This document shows, piece by piece, positions 45,301 through 57,039 of a stretch of DNA of 64,000 bases (the first letter of the stretch is position 1; each line of letters begins with the position of its first letter). The position numbers and the translations under genes were made by a program. The notes beneath the pieces were generated by a model, which ran no database searches, was not told where the DNA came from, and worked only from the letters and a program-made list of their open reading frames with translations. The stretch spans positions 13,107,650 through 13,171,649 of the forward strand of contig NC_092364.1 in the NCBI RefSeq assembly GCF_030848805.1. The letters run 5' to 3'. The stretch is from Temnothorax longispinosus (lineage: Eukaryota; Arthropoda; Insecta; Hymenoptera; Formicidae).

Positions 45301-45880
45301 TGATGTGTAATATTAATAACCAATTAAGAAAAGAAATAGAGAAAAAAGAGAAAGAATGGAAGAAAGGAAAACAAAGAGAAAATTTCATAAGGATATTTTT
45401 ATGTCTCGCGGAAATTAAAATTATATGTATATCATATGAGAAGAAAATACTGTCACAATTCTAAAAATTTTGATGAGTTAACCTCATAAAAGTATGCCTA
45501 AAATGTCATCTATGTGTTATAAATAGTTTTATAACAAAATATCGTAATTGTAATTATCATATGTTGGGGTTATCTCATAATTTTATAAAATTAAATAAAT
45601 TTGTTTTTTTCTCTCCTAAAATTTATGTATGTTTGAATAGTGACAGTATTCTTCTCGGGATCCGATATGTATATGTATAATTTTAAGGTACATTTGCACA
45701 TATATACGTGTTTGTGTTTGCGCGCGCGCGTGTGTGTATATGTGTGTGTGTGTATACGTTATATGTATTAATATAAGTATATAATTATATTTGAAAAGAA
45801 CTGACTATAAGATATAATATTCGTATAAAGCATCAGAATTAATAGAATATATTGTAGAAAAGTATATTATATTTTACCGA
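42330..45880. other. AT-rich intergenic region with microsatellites
   Basis: No gene was recognised between Ddc and the insulin-degrading-enzyme remnant. A TG-rich microsatellite lies at about 43188-43219, and a CG/TG/TA mixed one (GCGCGCGCGTGTGTGTATAT) at about 45721-45757. Confidence 0.4.
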
Positions 45881-45889
45881 AGACCGGTA

Positions 45890-47692
45890 TTATTGCTGCA
45901 TTTCAAGTTCAGGTAATGGAAATGAAATGTATAATTTTATGATATACTGTACAGAAACAAAGTAACATATAGTGTCAAAGTGTTCATCATTAAATGAATG
46001 TTTAGGCCATTCAGGAACTTCAACTTCTTTGTTTTGTACACCACAAAAGTGTTTTACTGGTATTTCTTCGAGTTCATCTAATAACTCTCTAAACAAAAAA
46101 TTTATTTATTGATATAACATATAACTATGTAACTATGCACAGACATTATTATTAAGTCTGTTTATGGCAAAAGATTTTACTTTATTCAGAAGTCAGAAAA
46201 ATAACTTTACGGGATATTTTACACTAAATTACAAATTAACATTCCAAATTTTGCTCGGACCTTATTTAAAAATATTGATTATAATAAATTATAGACTGGT
46301 TAAAAGGAATCTATAGAAAGAAATTGAAATTTTACGTAGTAATTTATAAAAACTGACATTTCTATACATTTTTCTCATTTATGTGTTGATAAGACTTTGA
46401 CTCCTTTTTGGAAGATAAGATAATGTGTAAATATTTAACATACTAATTAATTATAAGAAGTACATTAATTCATCATTTACCAATGTTTCATTGATCATCA
46501 TTCAGTACAAATAAAAAATTCAAATATTTTGAATGTAATGTTTTGGGAAGTATAAAAAACATTTACTTTGTTTTAATCATAAACAGTTATTTGTAAATTA
46601 TCTCCGTACCTTTGACAAGAATACACAGCGATATAATATTTGCAGAATAATATGTCTCATAAAACTCTAATAGCTTATTTCTAATGTTAATGTTTTTCTC
46701 CTTCGGTATTTTGTCCAATGTCTCTCTATTGCCTTCGCCAAATTTTGAATACGGATGATCTGGTCTCACAGATAAATAATTTCTCCAATTGATTAAATCG
46801 CCACTTATCGTCCATTAAATGTATTGTGTGTTCTAAATTTATATCATTTACCTCCTGATCAATCAAATTTTCCATAAAGAGAGGTGTTAAGAAAAACTGT
46901 GTAAAGTGAAAAAGCGCCTTCCAACTTATCCGGTCTTATATCGAAGTAAAACGTGATGTAATCTAAGCCTGTCGATGAGCTGCTCGAACCGCCATTCCAC
47001 CACGGATATATATTGTAATTATTTCAGTGAGAAAATTTTTTTGGTCTCAAATGTAACATACGCTCGCACAAGTGCGCTAATCCAGGTAGATCGTCTGGAT
47101 CGCACACATAGCCTGCAACATATTTCATCTCTAATTAAATAATCCTTTAAATTGATAATTTAGCAGTATTTAATTCCTAATTATTTGCGTTATCACAAAA
47201 AAATGACCAATTATATCCAGAAGGAAATGTAAACAGTAATCATACTATAGATAGAGTAACTCAAAAAAGGAAAAGTGCATAAAAAGTGCATCAAAACATT
47301 AAATTTATGTATATGCCGAAATACAAAGTTATTAAACAGAAATCATAAAAATCAAAAAGTAACACATGAAAAATATTAAATATATTAAACTGATGAAGAA
47401 GTGATGTATCTTCAGACTTATTATATTACAATTTATAATGTATGTACAGAATGATTTTATCAGAAAGTTTTTATGAGAATTATTAAAAACAAGTATATAT
47501 GTAAAATCTAGCGAAATAATATAATTACCGATATTAACGTCCATTGCGAAAGAACTACTGGCAGTTGTTCGATTGCTTATTAAAAGAACTTTCATTTTAT
47601 ATTAGCGAGTTCTAAGCTCCTGTATTTTCGGTGGTCTTCGGTTTTTCCTATATCATCGTATCGATTCTCCACATCTTTATGAGTCGACATAT
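45890..47692 (-). pseudogene. Insulin-degrading-enzyme (M16 protease) partial pseudogene
   Basis: IDE is a zinc metalloprotease. Only its N-terminal third is represented. Exon 1 (47692-47529) starts MSTHKDVENRYDDIGKTED and, after a one-base slip, reads KVLLISNRTTASSSFAMDVN. A GT/AG intron (47113-47528) joins in phase to GYVCDPDDLPGLAHLCERML. The HxxEH zinc motif thus reads HLCER; the arginine codon is at 47060-47062. Further pieces are KLEGALFHFTQFFLTPLF, INLEHTIHLMDDKWRFNQLE, RPDHPYSKFGEGNRETLDKI and, in a last exon from 46090, a stretch including NKEVEVPEWPKHSFNDEHF before a stop at about 45890. Several frame shifts separate them. Retained introns argue against a processed copy. The functional gene is presumably elsewhere. 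Confidence 0.8.
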
Positions 47693-47699
47693 TGGTCAC

Positions 47700-49270
47700 A
47701 CTGGAGCTACAGATTCGGAAATATTATTTCTAACATAAAGGAAATACAAATACAGACTTTAAGAATGTATAAATTTGTTTACCTATTTAACCATTATATC
47801 TATATTATCTATACAACAACGATGCTGAAAATATATTATTCTAACTGAAGCAAAGTTGTAACTTTTCAAGAATTATTTGCACAATAAACTTTTTTCAAAA
47901 AGTCTTTGAATCATAAAACATTTATAGTTACTAATAATAATACAATATTAAATAAAATATTGAATAAAGATATTTTAAAATATTAGGAAAAATTTATTAA
48001 GTATGTATGAATGCAACACTCAATGCAACACAATATTGTAGTATAAATTCAAACTGTTACATGGATTAAGTACGGAGTTACAATAGTTTCTATTTTGTTA
48101 AATTGTCAAGATAAAATGTTTTCCTTATTTAAGTCATTTTCTTATGAACAAAATTAAAATGTAAGTAGTGTTTCTCTGTTCTCTGTTCTTCGTTCATTTT
48201 CTCATTTCAATATATGGTTACATATATGACAAAAATATAACCAGAAAAGTAACATAAAAGGAAACAAAGCAAAACTTAACTTATTTATAAGATTACAATC
48301 AAATTATTAATGCAAAAAGAGTCGAATGTAATAAAGTACTATTAGAGAGTAATTTCAATTAAAATGTGTAATGTTTTTCATTGCCAACGTATACGTCATT
48401 TCTAAAACTTAATTTGTAATAATTGTTATCTGCAATTATCAGTTATTGAAAAACCTATCCTAACCTAACCTAACTACATGTGTCCGCATTTTAATATTTC
48501 CTTGAAAAGACAAGAATTTTGTATGAGTCAAACCGTATTTATTCTAAATTCTCAACAAAAGATATAAGATAGTAGACAAAAAAAGGTTATGATGTCGAAA
48601 GTAATATTGATACAATTAAAAATATTACGCATAAGACAGACATTGCCAATGAAAATATAAACCTACCTATAGATAATATAAAGTAAAATAATGCCCAGAT
48701 ATCATCAATCATCACAATACCGATAAATTAGTAAGAAACAGCGACAAATGCGAAAGATATTGATACACCAGTAATATTGAAAACAATTAACAAAGAGAAC
48801 AATGTAAACTATCCCAGACGGTAGACACGTAAACTCATGACGATCGAGCGTTTGCGCAAATAACACGTAAAGCTGCGTCCACAAATACCTATGCTTAGCA
48901 ATAATTGAGTTTGTTTCAGGCAACGTATTCAATATTTGTTACATTTATCCAGCAACAGTTTACGCCCAGAGGTTTCATTAATGTATAGTTTACAATTTAC
49001 ATATTATTGATGGAGAAACAATTTACACATTGTATACACACACATATATGTATTATATTCTATAGAGGACGATTTTTATCTTTTTTATCTCATGTAATAT
49101 TTTTATTAGGGGAGTGTGAGTGGAGAATTTCTTCATAATTTATTTTCTTTATTTATATAATAAATATTTAAAAATATCAGTACTTTACCATATGAGAAAA
49201 ATAGCCACAAGATTTGGGAAAGTCAAAATATATATGAAATTTTTGTAGTGTTTTTTGTGCCAAAACCAAT
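47700..49270. other. AT-rich intergenic region
   Basis: No convincing gene. A minus-strand open frame at 48705-48932 has no recognisable motif and normal AT-rich composition, so I do not call it. Confidence 0.4.
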
Positions 49271-49276
49271 TAAGCG

Positions 49277-49413
49277 GGAAGTACACACTTCTTCACAATG
49301 CATAATGTGTAAGCATAAGAAAATTGATTGGTCCATACACATGTGCATAAGGAAATAGACCAATCAGTTTTCTTATGCTTACGTATTATGCGTTATGCAA
49401 AAGTCTGTGTTCC
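49277..49413. mobile_element. 137-bp hairpin MITE
   Basis: GGGAAGTACACACTTCTTCA at the left is mirrored by the right end (inverted GGGAACACAGACTTTTG), and the arms continue through GTAAGCATAAGAAAA and TGATTGGTC. The spacer is about 25 bp. No clear target duplication is visible. Confidence 0.65.
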
Positions 49414-50390
49414 CATGGCACTGTAATATAACAAACGATAAATAGACAAAATAAATTAAAAAATTCTAAATTATAAAAAAACGCAAACGAAAAGATAAAG
49501 TTTAAATAAATTAGTTATTATTAATTACTACAAACTCACCAATATATAAATAGTATTACATAGCAAAGTAATAATTATTTTCCTATTCACAATTATGTAT
49601 TCAGATCAAATCATTTATTAAGAAATTATACAACTAGTCGAAAGTATATATTTTACATGTTTGTTGTTCTTTCTTATATAGAGCTTAATTATTAATAAGA
49701 GAAAAAGGAAGGCATATCTTTTCACACATTTTGATATATATCTGATATAAATAGTATACATATCTGATATATAATAAATAGTATATATTCTTTGAGATTC
49801 TGAATCAGGATATCTGCGGTGAGGAAATGACAATATAATATTTATTTGATTTTTATAACAATTTATTGTTATAGAAATTAAAGAAGAATTGAACATGATA
49901 CAATTTATACCAATTAAGAACGTTTTTTAAGAATGTATAATATCTCTGAACTCTTTCCATTGCGAATATTATATGGAAATCACAATTGCATCCCAAGTAG
50001 AGGAATATTCCTAAATTATATTCAAATTATCTTATTTTATTTATATACATCTATCGTTTCATTTAAATACTTAATATAATTAATTTAAACTTTTATTTAA
50101 GCTTGTACTTAATAGACATATTTTATTTGTAAAGAAGGCGACGGAGATTCAATATGAAAAATTTATTATTATTGTAGTAGTATTTACTATTTCGCATATC
50201 TATTATTTATATGTTATTATATATAGTGTATAAACGAATAAAGATGATTTATATGTGAGCAATCGCGAGATCTCCAGGGAGAAGGGGGCCTATAATTAAT
50301 AATTTCATTTGCGTTTTGATTTCATTTCTTTTATATAATTTTGGAATCTCTACAAGGACGTCATCGTTGGAATCTAAGGAATTTTTAGGA
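49414..50390. other. AT-rich interval, nothing recognised
   Basis: Low-complexity AT-rich DNA with a few TATATCTGATATA-type words near 49730-49780. No gene seen. Confidence 0.4.
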
Positions 50391-50397
50391 GAGAAAA

Positions 50398-51860
50398 CTA
50401 AGGGCGAGGGGCTGATTGTTTGAGAAAGTCGAGAGGGAGGGGAGGGAGGCCTGTTCGCGCCGTTCGTGGAGCTCGCAGGAGGCTAGCTAAGCGGAAGGGG
50501 AGCGCGACGGAGCGCGCGTATAGCGCGTGATCGGCAGGTGACGGAGAAGACTGTCGCAGAGCCCTCCACGGCCAAGGGAAATGAGATGCCCCGACCGATC
50601 TCCACGGCACCGATCGGACCCGGAATGGCGAGGTCATCATCCCAGAGGTTCACCGGGAGAGCTCCGGTCGGTAGAAGTGAGGCCCGGCTGTCCGCAGCGC
50701 TCGGCGAAAATTTCGAAATGCCATTGCGAAGGCGCGGGCTCGCGAAGCACCCCCGTATTGGCTCCTGCACACAGGACGCGGCAGCGCGGCATTGCGGCAA
50801 CGCGGCACCGCGGTAACCAATCACCATCTGCCTTTCCGTACTACTTTCAAAAGTAGAACGGAAAGGCAAGACGGTAATTGGTTACCGCGGTGCCGCGTTG
50901 CCGGAATGCCGCGCTGCCGCGTCTTGTGTGCAGGAGCCATATGGCTCCTGCACACAGGACGCGGCAGCGCGGCATTGCGGCAACGCGGCACCGCGGTAAC
51001 CAATCACCATCTGCCTTTCCGTACTACTTTCAGAAGTAGAACGGAAAGGCAAGACGGTAATTGGTTACCGTGGTGCCGCGTTGCCGCATTGTCGCGCTGC
51101 CGCGTCCTGTGTGCAGGAGCCAGTAGGACTGACTGTATAGTCGTATACGACACTGCGCGAGTGCGCGACGGGGGGCGTTCAGTTCCCATCAGCCATCAGG
51201 ACACCGCGCGATACGGCCGCGACGTGGATCCTTCCGACCTTCGATCAGCTCCGATCGTAATCGTATTCGGTCGCGAGCGAGCGTGATGTGTGTAATATGT
51301 GTAATCAAATGTGGTGTGATGTGGTAACGATATCGTATTCGTCTCTATTGAACGAAGGTACGAAGGGGACACGGTGTTCGCGAGTACGTTCGACGATCTC
51401 GCAATCAGAATAGCCGACATGGCCGCTTATCACGAAAAATGCGAGTTAAATCGTCGTCCAGCATGGTGTACGCGACGCTTGCCACGGAGCCTGCGTTTTC
51501 TCGTCGCCGTGTTTCGCGCATGACGGTGGAATCCCTGGAATATCGACCCGCGATCGAAGCCGGCGTTCGAAACAATTTTACATCGAAAGCATCCGAGTAT
51601 CGTGCCTCCCCTCTCCTGTAAGTACGCAACGCTTCATATTCGTTTGACGCGAGTAATTGCGCTCGCAAACGCGATCGCCAAATCGCCATGTCGATGTCGT
51701 TCTGTCGAGAAGCTCGCGCGATTTTCGTCGCGAGCGCGATATATATCCGCCATGTTTCCCGTGCGTCGGTGCCGTTTTCCTGGAAGACGCTCGTCGCGGT
51801 CGTTTTTTTTTTTTTCGGGTGACGGGACAAATATTTATACGCGAGCGTTACTTCTGTTAG
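50398..51860. promoter_or_regulatory. CpG-rich block, probable promoter region
   Basis: A sharp shift to high GC and CpG spans about 1.4 kb in otherwise AT-rich DNA. Long open frames appear on both strands, as expected from composition alone. Two palindromic elements (50758-51122) sit inside it. A strong donor (CTCCT before GTAAGTAC) at 51617/51618 suggests a plus-strand first exon, so transcription probably starts in this block. A TCAGTT initiator-like word is at 51179-51184. Confidence 0.4.
50758..51122. repeat. Two head-to-tail 181-bp GC-rich palindromes
   Basis: Each copy (50759-50939 and 50942-51122) begins TGGCTCCTGCACACAGGACG and ends with its complement, with arms of about 80 bp (GCGGCA repeats, GGTAACCAAT, GCCTTTCCGT) around a small centre (CTACTTTCAAAAGTAG-type). 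The copies are nearly identical and separated by TA only. They look like a MITE that inserted next to itself. Confidence 0.85.
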
Positions 51861-52710
51861 TAACTTACGATAATTCCACTACGTAAACGGAGATATGTAG
51901 TAACTTACGATAATTCAATTCCACGTAAATGAGGGAATTATCGTAAGTTGCTACAGAAGTAACGCTCGCGCAAACGTAATAATGATGAGAATAGTGAGTA
52001 TATTATGGACGAATTACGATCGGACGCGATTATTATTATCGCTTTCTTGAATGATGTATCGAGGGGAGTTTCGCGTGTGATATATGCGAATTTCTCGGAT
52101 CTATGAAATTGGCTCGACATTCTACGATAGTAATTTCAAAAATATACCGAGAGTTTTAACAGCACTTTTCATAGTTCTACATATAAAAACATGATAAAAA
52201 ATAAACTAGTTTCACATTCCTTGTATTAAAAAATCGAAATAGAAAAAATGTGAACTTCGCGAATCTAGCACGGCTTTCTCCTCTGAAGTTATCAAAACGT
52301 GTTGACCAATTATATTTGACGAGAGTTCCCGATAGTTTTAATCGAATTCTCCACACATGTATGCAATTTCAAATCGATATCTTCCCATCAATTAACAAGT
52401 TTTGAACAATTTTTATCCGCGCCCAGCGATAAGTGTCGCGCTAATGATACGCGATTCTTTCCGTTTTCCGCGGTTCTAACAATTATTTTCGGCAGTTCTA
52501 TAAGAGAGTTCAGTGTTTTATAATTATTGTTTTTTTGCAGTGGAGATGCTGGTATCCGTGCAGCAAGTACTGTAGTTGTCAGCTGGATTTTCGCTCGTGA
52601 ACGTCGCCGCGTCGTGAGTGAGTACGCCGACAGAGATGCGACATCGGATGAGGACCACGGAGAAGAGGAGGAGGCCTGGGAGGCATCAGGGGGCTTATTA
52701 CGGTTTTTGG
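51439..52710 (+). CDS. Unrecognised gene, first two candidate coding exons (partial)
   Basis: Exon 1 would be 51439-51617 (MRVKSSSSMVYATLATEPAF and onward) ending at a strong GTAAGTAC donor. Exon 2 is 52541-52710, preceded by TTTTTTTGCAG and ended by GTGAGC. The phases fit (59 codons plus 2 nt, then 1 nt), and the frame stays open. The exon 2 product reads GDAGIRAASTVVVSWIFARE, then RRRVVSEYADRD and an acidic stretch ATSDEDHGEEEEAWEASGGL. I do not recognise a family. Exon 1 could instead be untranslated. An alternative ATG at 51419 starts only a short frame, which might be an upstream ORF. Further exons would lie to the right, possibly beyond the 2.1-kb palindrome. Confidence 0.35.
51840..51971. 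repeat. Inverted repeat around GTAACTTACGATAATTC
   Basis: CGCGAGCGTTACTTCTGTTA at the left is mirrored by the right arm (CTACAGAAGTAACGCTCGCG), the arms continuing through TAACTTACGATAATTCCA. The word AGTAACTTACGATAATTC recurs once more as a direct copy in the spacer at 51898-51916. It lies in the candidate first intron. Confidence 0.7.
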
Positions 52711-53318
52711 GTGAGCTCACTCACTTTTCACATTCTCATCTCACGTGACTTTGTTCACCCGATTACAGAAGTGTCGAGTGAAACTGCGAGATCACTTAGG
52801 CACTTCCAGCTTAGTGATTTCACATTTTCACGAAACCGCGCAAAAGTATCTAAACGATTAAGAAATAAACATAAAAGGTTGGATTGTTTCTTAAAAAAGA
52901 GTACTTTTTTTATATCTCTCTTTCCCTCTTTTTTTGTAATATATTTTTCGAGCTGAATAGATTTAAATAAAATTTTACAAAAAGTGTTAATTCTGACTGT
53001 TAACTTTGTTAATTCTGAACTGCGTTCTCTTTTTCACTCGTCTTTTAGTTTATCACTTTATTCTTATTACTTAGGTTTATGTTCTTTACTATTTTAAACA
53101 AATACCTCTTTCTTAAGTGTAAAAGGCATTTGTTGTCGTAAGAGCAAAGTAATAATTTGGAACTCTACAATATTTTTATATTTATAATCTACAAATATTT
53201 TTACGAACGTTATTTATACATATATAATTTAAACACATTATAATTGTTTACAATAACGTCGTAAAAATATTTGTATCATTGCTTAAAAAAAAAAAATATA
53301 TATATATATATATATATG

Positions 53319-55425
53319 TATACAGGGTGCCCCTGAATTCTGGTACTTTTTTCATATTTAGATAGAGCGAGCCAAACTGAGTCGAAAAGTCATGTACCAT
53401 TTTGCAATTTTCGCAATAGTTGACGAGTTATTAATGATTAAAAATCGCCGTATTAGCCCGCCCACCGCCAATCCAAGCGCGCGGCGAGATGCGGCCGCCC
53501 CGCGGTCGGCGCGCGGGCAGTTGTTTATTACAAGCGGTGATGATTTCGCACGAGCGGCGCGTAACGCCGGGCTCCTGTCCTAAGCGATGATAGTTTCTCT
53601 CCTTTTTTTAAATAGAAATAAAATTTTCTAACAACATAGAACATTTTTTTGTGCGTACGTATGTACATACGTGTGTACATGCATACAGGAAAATATCAAT
53701 TGTGCTGCTTAAAAAAGCGATTACTCAATTTACTTTTTTTTTTAGTAAGTAACGGTTGTCTTTAAGAAAGAATATTTTCTTGATAATAGTCTTAAAATGT
53801 ACAAATTTTAGAAAGAGTCTTTATCATGTACTATGTACTCCAAAAGAAGAATTTATACTCCTTCAAAGAACATAATAAAATTTTATCAAAGAAAAGTCAA
53901 AATAATAAATAAAGTAATATGAGGACCCTCGAGATTAAAATAGGAGAAGGCTACAAGGGTCAGACGCAGATCACAGTGCGTAATATCAGAAATAAGTGAT
54001 TTATTCGTCGTTTTGATACATTACATCGATCCGTACGTTTCGGCTCAGTTTTGAGCCATCTCTTCAGCGGCAGTTACAGAAATTAAGTTACACGTTCTCC
54101 GTACCGTATGGTGAGTTTACTGATTCAAAGTATCAGAAACATAAACCAATTGATCCATATCTGTAAATTTGTTCAATTATTGTTGAGATATTAAAAAGAT
54201 CCCTTAGGAAACTCACCATTCGGTCTGAAAAACGTGGAATACAGAGCCATGTATACATAATGAATACTCTCTGCGAGAAGACTTGACGATCTTATCGACA
54301 CGACACATGCACAGCAATGATATGAAAGGTCTAAAAAATCCGTGTCATTTTGAGACGGTGTCAAATCGTGCTTTGTTATAATTCTCACCGGTGTGTTGAC
54401 CTACGACATGCCTCTTCTTGCAAGACCTTTCATATTATTGTGTGTCGTGTCGACAAGATCGTCAAGTCTTCTCGCACAGAGTAGATATTCATTATGTACG
54501 CATGGCTCTGTATTCCATGTTTTTCAGACCGAATGATGAGTTTCCTAAGGGATCTTTTTAATATCTCAACATTAATTAAACAAATTTACAGATATGGATC
54601 AATTGGTCTATGTTTCTAATACTTTGAATCAGTAAACTCACCATACGGTACGGAGAACGTGTAACTTAATTTTTGTAACTACCGCTGAAGATGGCTCAAA
54701 ACTGAGCCGAAACGTACGGATCGATGTAATGTATCAAAACGACGAATAAATCACTTATTTCTGATATTACGCACTGTGATCTGCGTCTGACCCTTGTAGC
54801 CTTCTCTTATTTTAATCTCGAGGGTCCTCATATTACTTTATTTATTATTTTGACCTTTCTTTGATAAAATTTTATTATGTTCTTTGAAGGAGTATAAATT
54901 CTTCTTTCGAGTACATAGTACATGATAAAGACTCTTTCAAAAATTTGTACATTTTAAGACTATTATCAAGAAAATATTCTTTCTTAAAGACAACCGTTAC
55001 TTACTAAAAAAAAAAGTAAATTGAGTAATCGCTTTTTTAAGCAGCACAATTGATATTTTCCTGTATGCATGTACACACGTATGTACATACGTACGCACAA
55101 AAAAATGTTCTATGTTGTTAGAAAATTTTATTTCTATTTAAAAAAAGGAGAGAAACTATCATCGCTTAGGACAGGAGCCCGGCGTTACGCGCCGCTCGTG
55201 CGAAATCATCGCCGCTTGTAATAAACAACTGCCCGCGCGCCGACCGCGGGGCGGCCGCATCTCGCCGCGCGCTTGGATTTGGCGGTGGGCGGGCTAATAC
55301 GGCGATTTTTAATCATTAATAACTCGTCAACTATTGCGAAAATTGCAAATGGTACATGACTTTTCGACTCAGTTTGGCTCGCTCTATCTAAATATGAAAA
55401 AGTATCAAGAATTCAGGATTGTATA
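53319..55425. mobile_element. 2.1-kb palindrome, arms about 1 kb, spacer about 90 bp
   Basis: The left arm (53319-54332) and right arm (54423-55425) are near-perfect complements, including GC-rich segments (GCGGCGAGATGCGGCCGCCC) and the AAATCACTTATT / TGATACATTACATCGAT block. The outermost 130 bp belong to the same family as the foldback at 8350-8879. It contains no gene. A TA-repeat stands at each edge. Confidence 0.9.
54684..54721 (+). ncRNA. Hammerhead-ribozyme-like motif
   Basis: CCG, then CTGAAGA (fits CUGANGA), T, a GGCTC/GAGCC stem closed by AAAACT, GAAA, C, GTA and CGG stand in hammerhead order. CCG/CGG can form stem I and GTA the cleavage triplet. One extra T after the core and a nearly absent stem III weaken it. 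The mirror copy in the left arm (about 54038-54077, minus strand) has GA inserted. Similar words occur at the ends of Penelope-like elements, known to carry hammerheads. Confidence 0.35.
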
Positions 55426-55429
55426 TATA

Positions 55430-56560
55430 TATATTATTGCTTTATTAATAACACAAATTGTATTAACAAATGTTTGAAAAAATAATTTTACAATCTTTGT
55501 TTCGATTATTTTTTATAAACATTAAATTGCTGATCAGTTTTAATTATTAAAAAATATATATTAAAGATACAATCTTACTAGAAATGAAGAGTTAAAGCTT
55601 TTATAACTTAGAACGTCGAAGTAGTATCAAGAGAAACTCCAAGATATGTAAAATTATATCATTTTAACAAGAGTTTCAAATTAAAACGATTCGTATCGCT
55701 TCGGGAACAAATTAATTTCGATTAAATTGAAATGTTCGATTAAAGATATCCCATTGAAACTGTATTTACAAAGAACGTTCGTAAATAAACGTATTAAAAA
55801 CGATGACTATCTCTCTCTAACTGACTATATACTATTTTATCTTTAACTTTTAGATTTTAGGTATCCGTGTCGAAACGTTTATATACATTTTCAATTATTT
55901 TAGGAATGATCTAGATTGCGTTTTAATAAAAAAAAAATATTAACTTGACTTCTCAGCAAAGAAATTTTAATTTCAATTTTTTATGTTTCGCAAAATGTTT
56001 CAAAAGTATATAATGTGCGAAAGACTCATTATTTCTGCATACATACACGTAAATACAGATATGCACATTTGCTTGAGACAAGATCTGTTACATCGCGATC
56101 TACTCGTCACATTCTTAAACTTTAATTATGACACTGATCACAGTCTAAAGTTTCACGCAGTTTAATTTCGTCACTTTTTAGATTGATAATGCCATGCTTC
56201 GTGATGAGAATTGCTAATATAAAGATTATCGTGCGACATCATCTAAATGGCCCACGACATGATTTTTGTTGTTCGTGTTTATATCGTTTCTTTAATTTGA
56301 AAGTTATTTTTTACGTATTATTCAATGTTTTCCGCGATTATTAAATTATCCACTGTATACAGAACAGTCTTTTCTCTTCGTCACTCTTGTTTGATTTCAT
56401 CTTTTCACCTAAAAATTTTGTGTCGAGTCCGCTCACGCGAATAATCTCGTATTTTTATTAGGTGAAATCAACGGTAATTGGGTGAGCTGCTCACTTCCGT
56501 CACTTTCACTCAATCCGAGAACCGTAGTAACCCCCCAGGTGACGGCGGAGCAACCGTGGG
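55430..56560. other. AT-rich interval, nothing recognised
   Basis: No gene or terminal repeat could be supported between the 2.1-kb palindrome and the transposase fragment. Confidence 0.35.
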
Positions 56561-56568
56561 GTGAGTAC

Positions 56569-56768
56569 TTGATTGTACGTGAATGTTCGTAATGTATTTG
56601 CTCGGGTGTAGTAGCTTTCAATTTTAGGATTGGTATTGATATGCTGTCGAATCCCTTCGCGTATGGCCGGGTCCAGTGTCTTATGTTTCTTATATTTTCC
56701 TCGTTGATCTGATTCGAGTAGTACATTCGCCAACTTATTCCGTTTTTCCTGTACTGTGCGTACTGTCC
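56569..56768 (-). pseudogene. Transposase-like exon fragment
   Basis: Minus-strand reading after an acceptor-like TTTATAG (about 56775-56769) gives INDRTVRTVQEKRNKLANVL, then RGKYKKHKTLDPAIREGIRQ, HINTNPKIESYYTRANTLRT. The segment RGKHxxHxKxDP...IxxHIxxxPxxESHYxRxxTxR is a recurring signature of multi-copy transposon-derived proteins in aphids and ants. The expected continuation is lost after TLRTF. It is an isolated dead fragment. Confidence 0.5.
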
Positions 56769-56994
56769 GATCATTTATATCTATAAAGTATTAATAAAAA
56801 TATCTTACACACTCGAGCTTTTTGACCATCTTTATTGAAGTAGAACGCATTATCTCTTGTTGTTTTCTTGTTGTTTTTTTATAGAACGTGTTATCGGTTG
56901 TTGAAAGAAAAGCTAAGTAATATTACGGCCGATATTCCGAGCAATATTAGGATGTTAATAAAAAACTATATATAAAATTTAAATTTTAATCATC

Positions 56995-57033
56995 AAGCCA
57001 ACGTTTTGACCTTACTTGGTCTTCCTCAAAGCA
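56995..57033 (-). repeat. Penelope-type terminal motif, degenerate
   Basis: On the minus strand TTGAGGA, A, GACC, AAGTAA, GGTC, AAAACGTTGG follow in order, parallel to the motif at 54684-54721 (CTGAAGA, T, stem, GAAACGTACGG). Core positions are altered (TTGA for CTGA, AAAA for GAAA). No neighbouring Penelope coding sequence is recognised. Confidence 0.3.
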
Positions 57034-57039
57034 TAAGGT

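Noticed and set aside
48705..48932. 75-codon minus-strand frame
   Set aside because: No motif, no splice context and AT-rich composition like its surroundings.
50398..51286. Several long plus- and minus-strand frames across the palindromes
   Set aside because: They read through self-complementary DNA, so both strands give similar peptides. No protein evidence.
51405..51830. 141-codon minus-strand open frame
   Set aside because: It lies in a CpG-rich block where both strands are open by composition. It has no motif, and the plus strand has the better splice signals.
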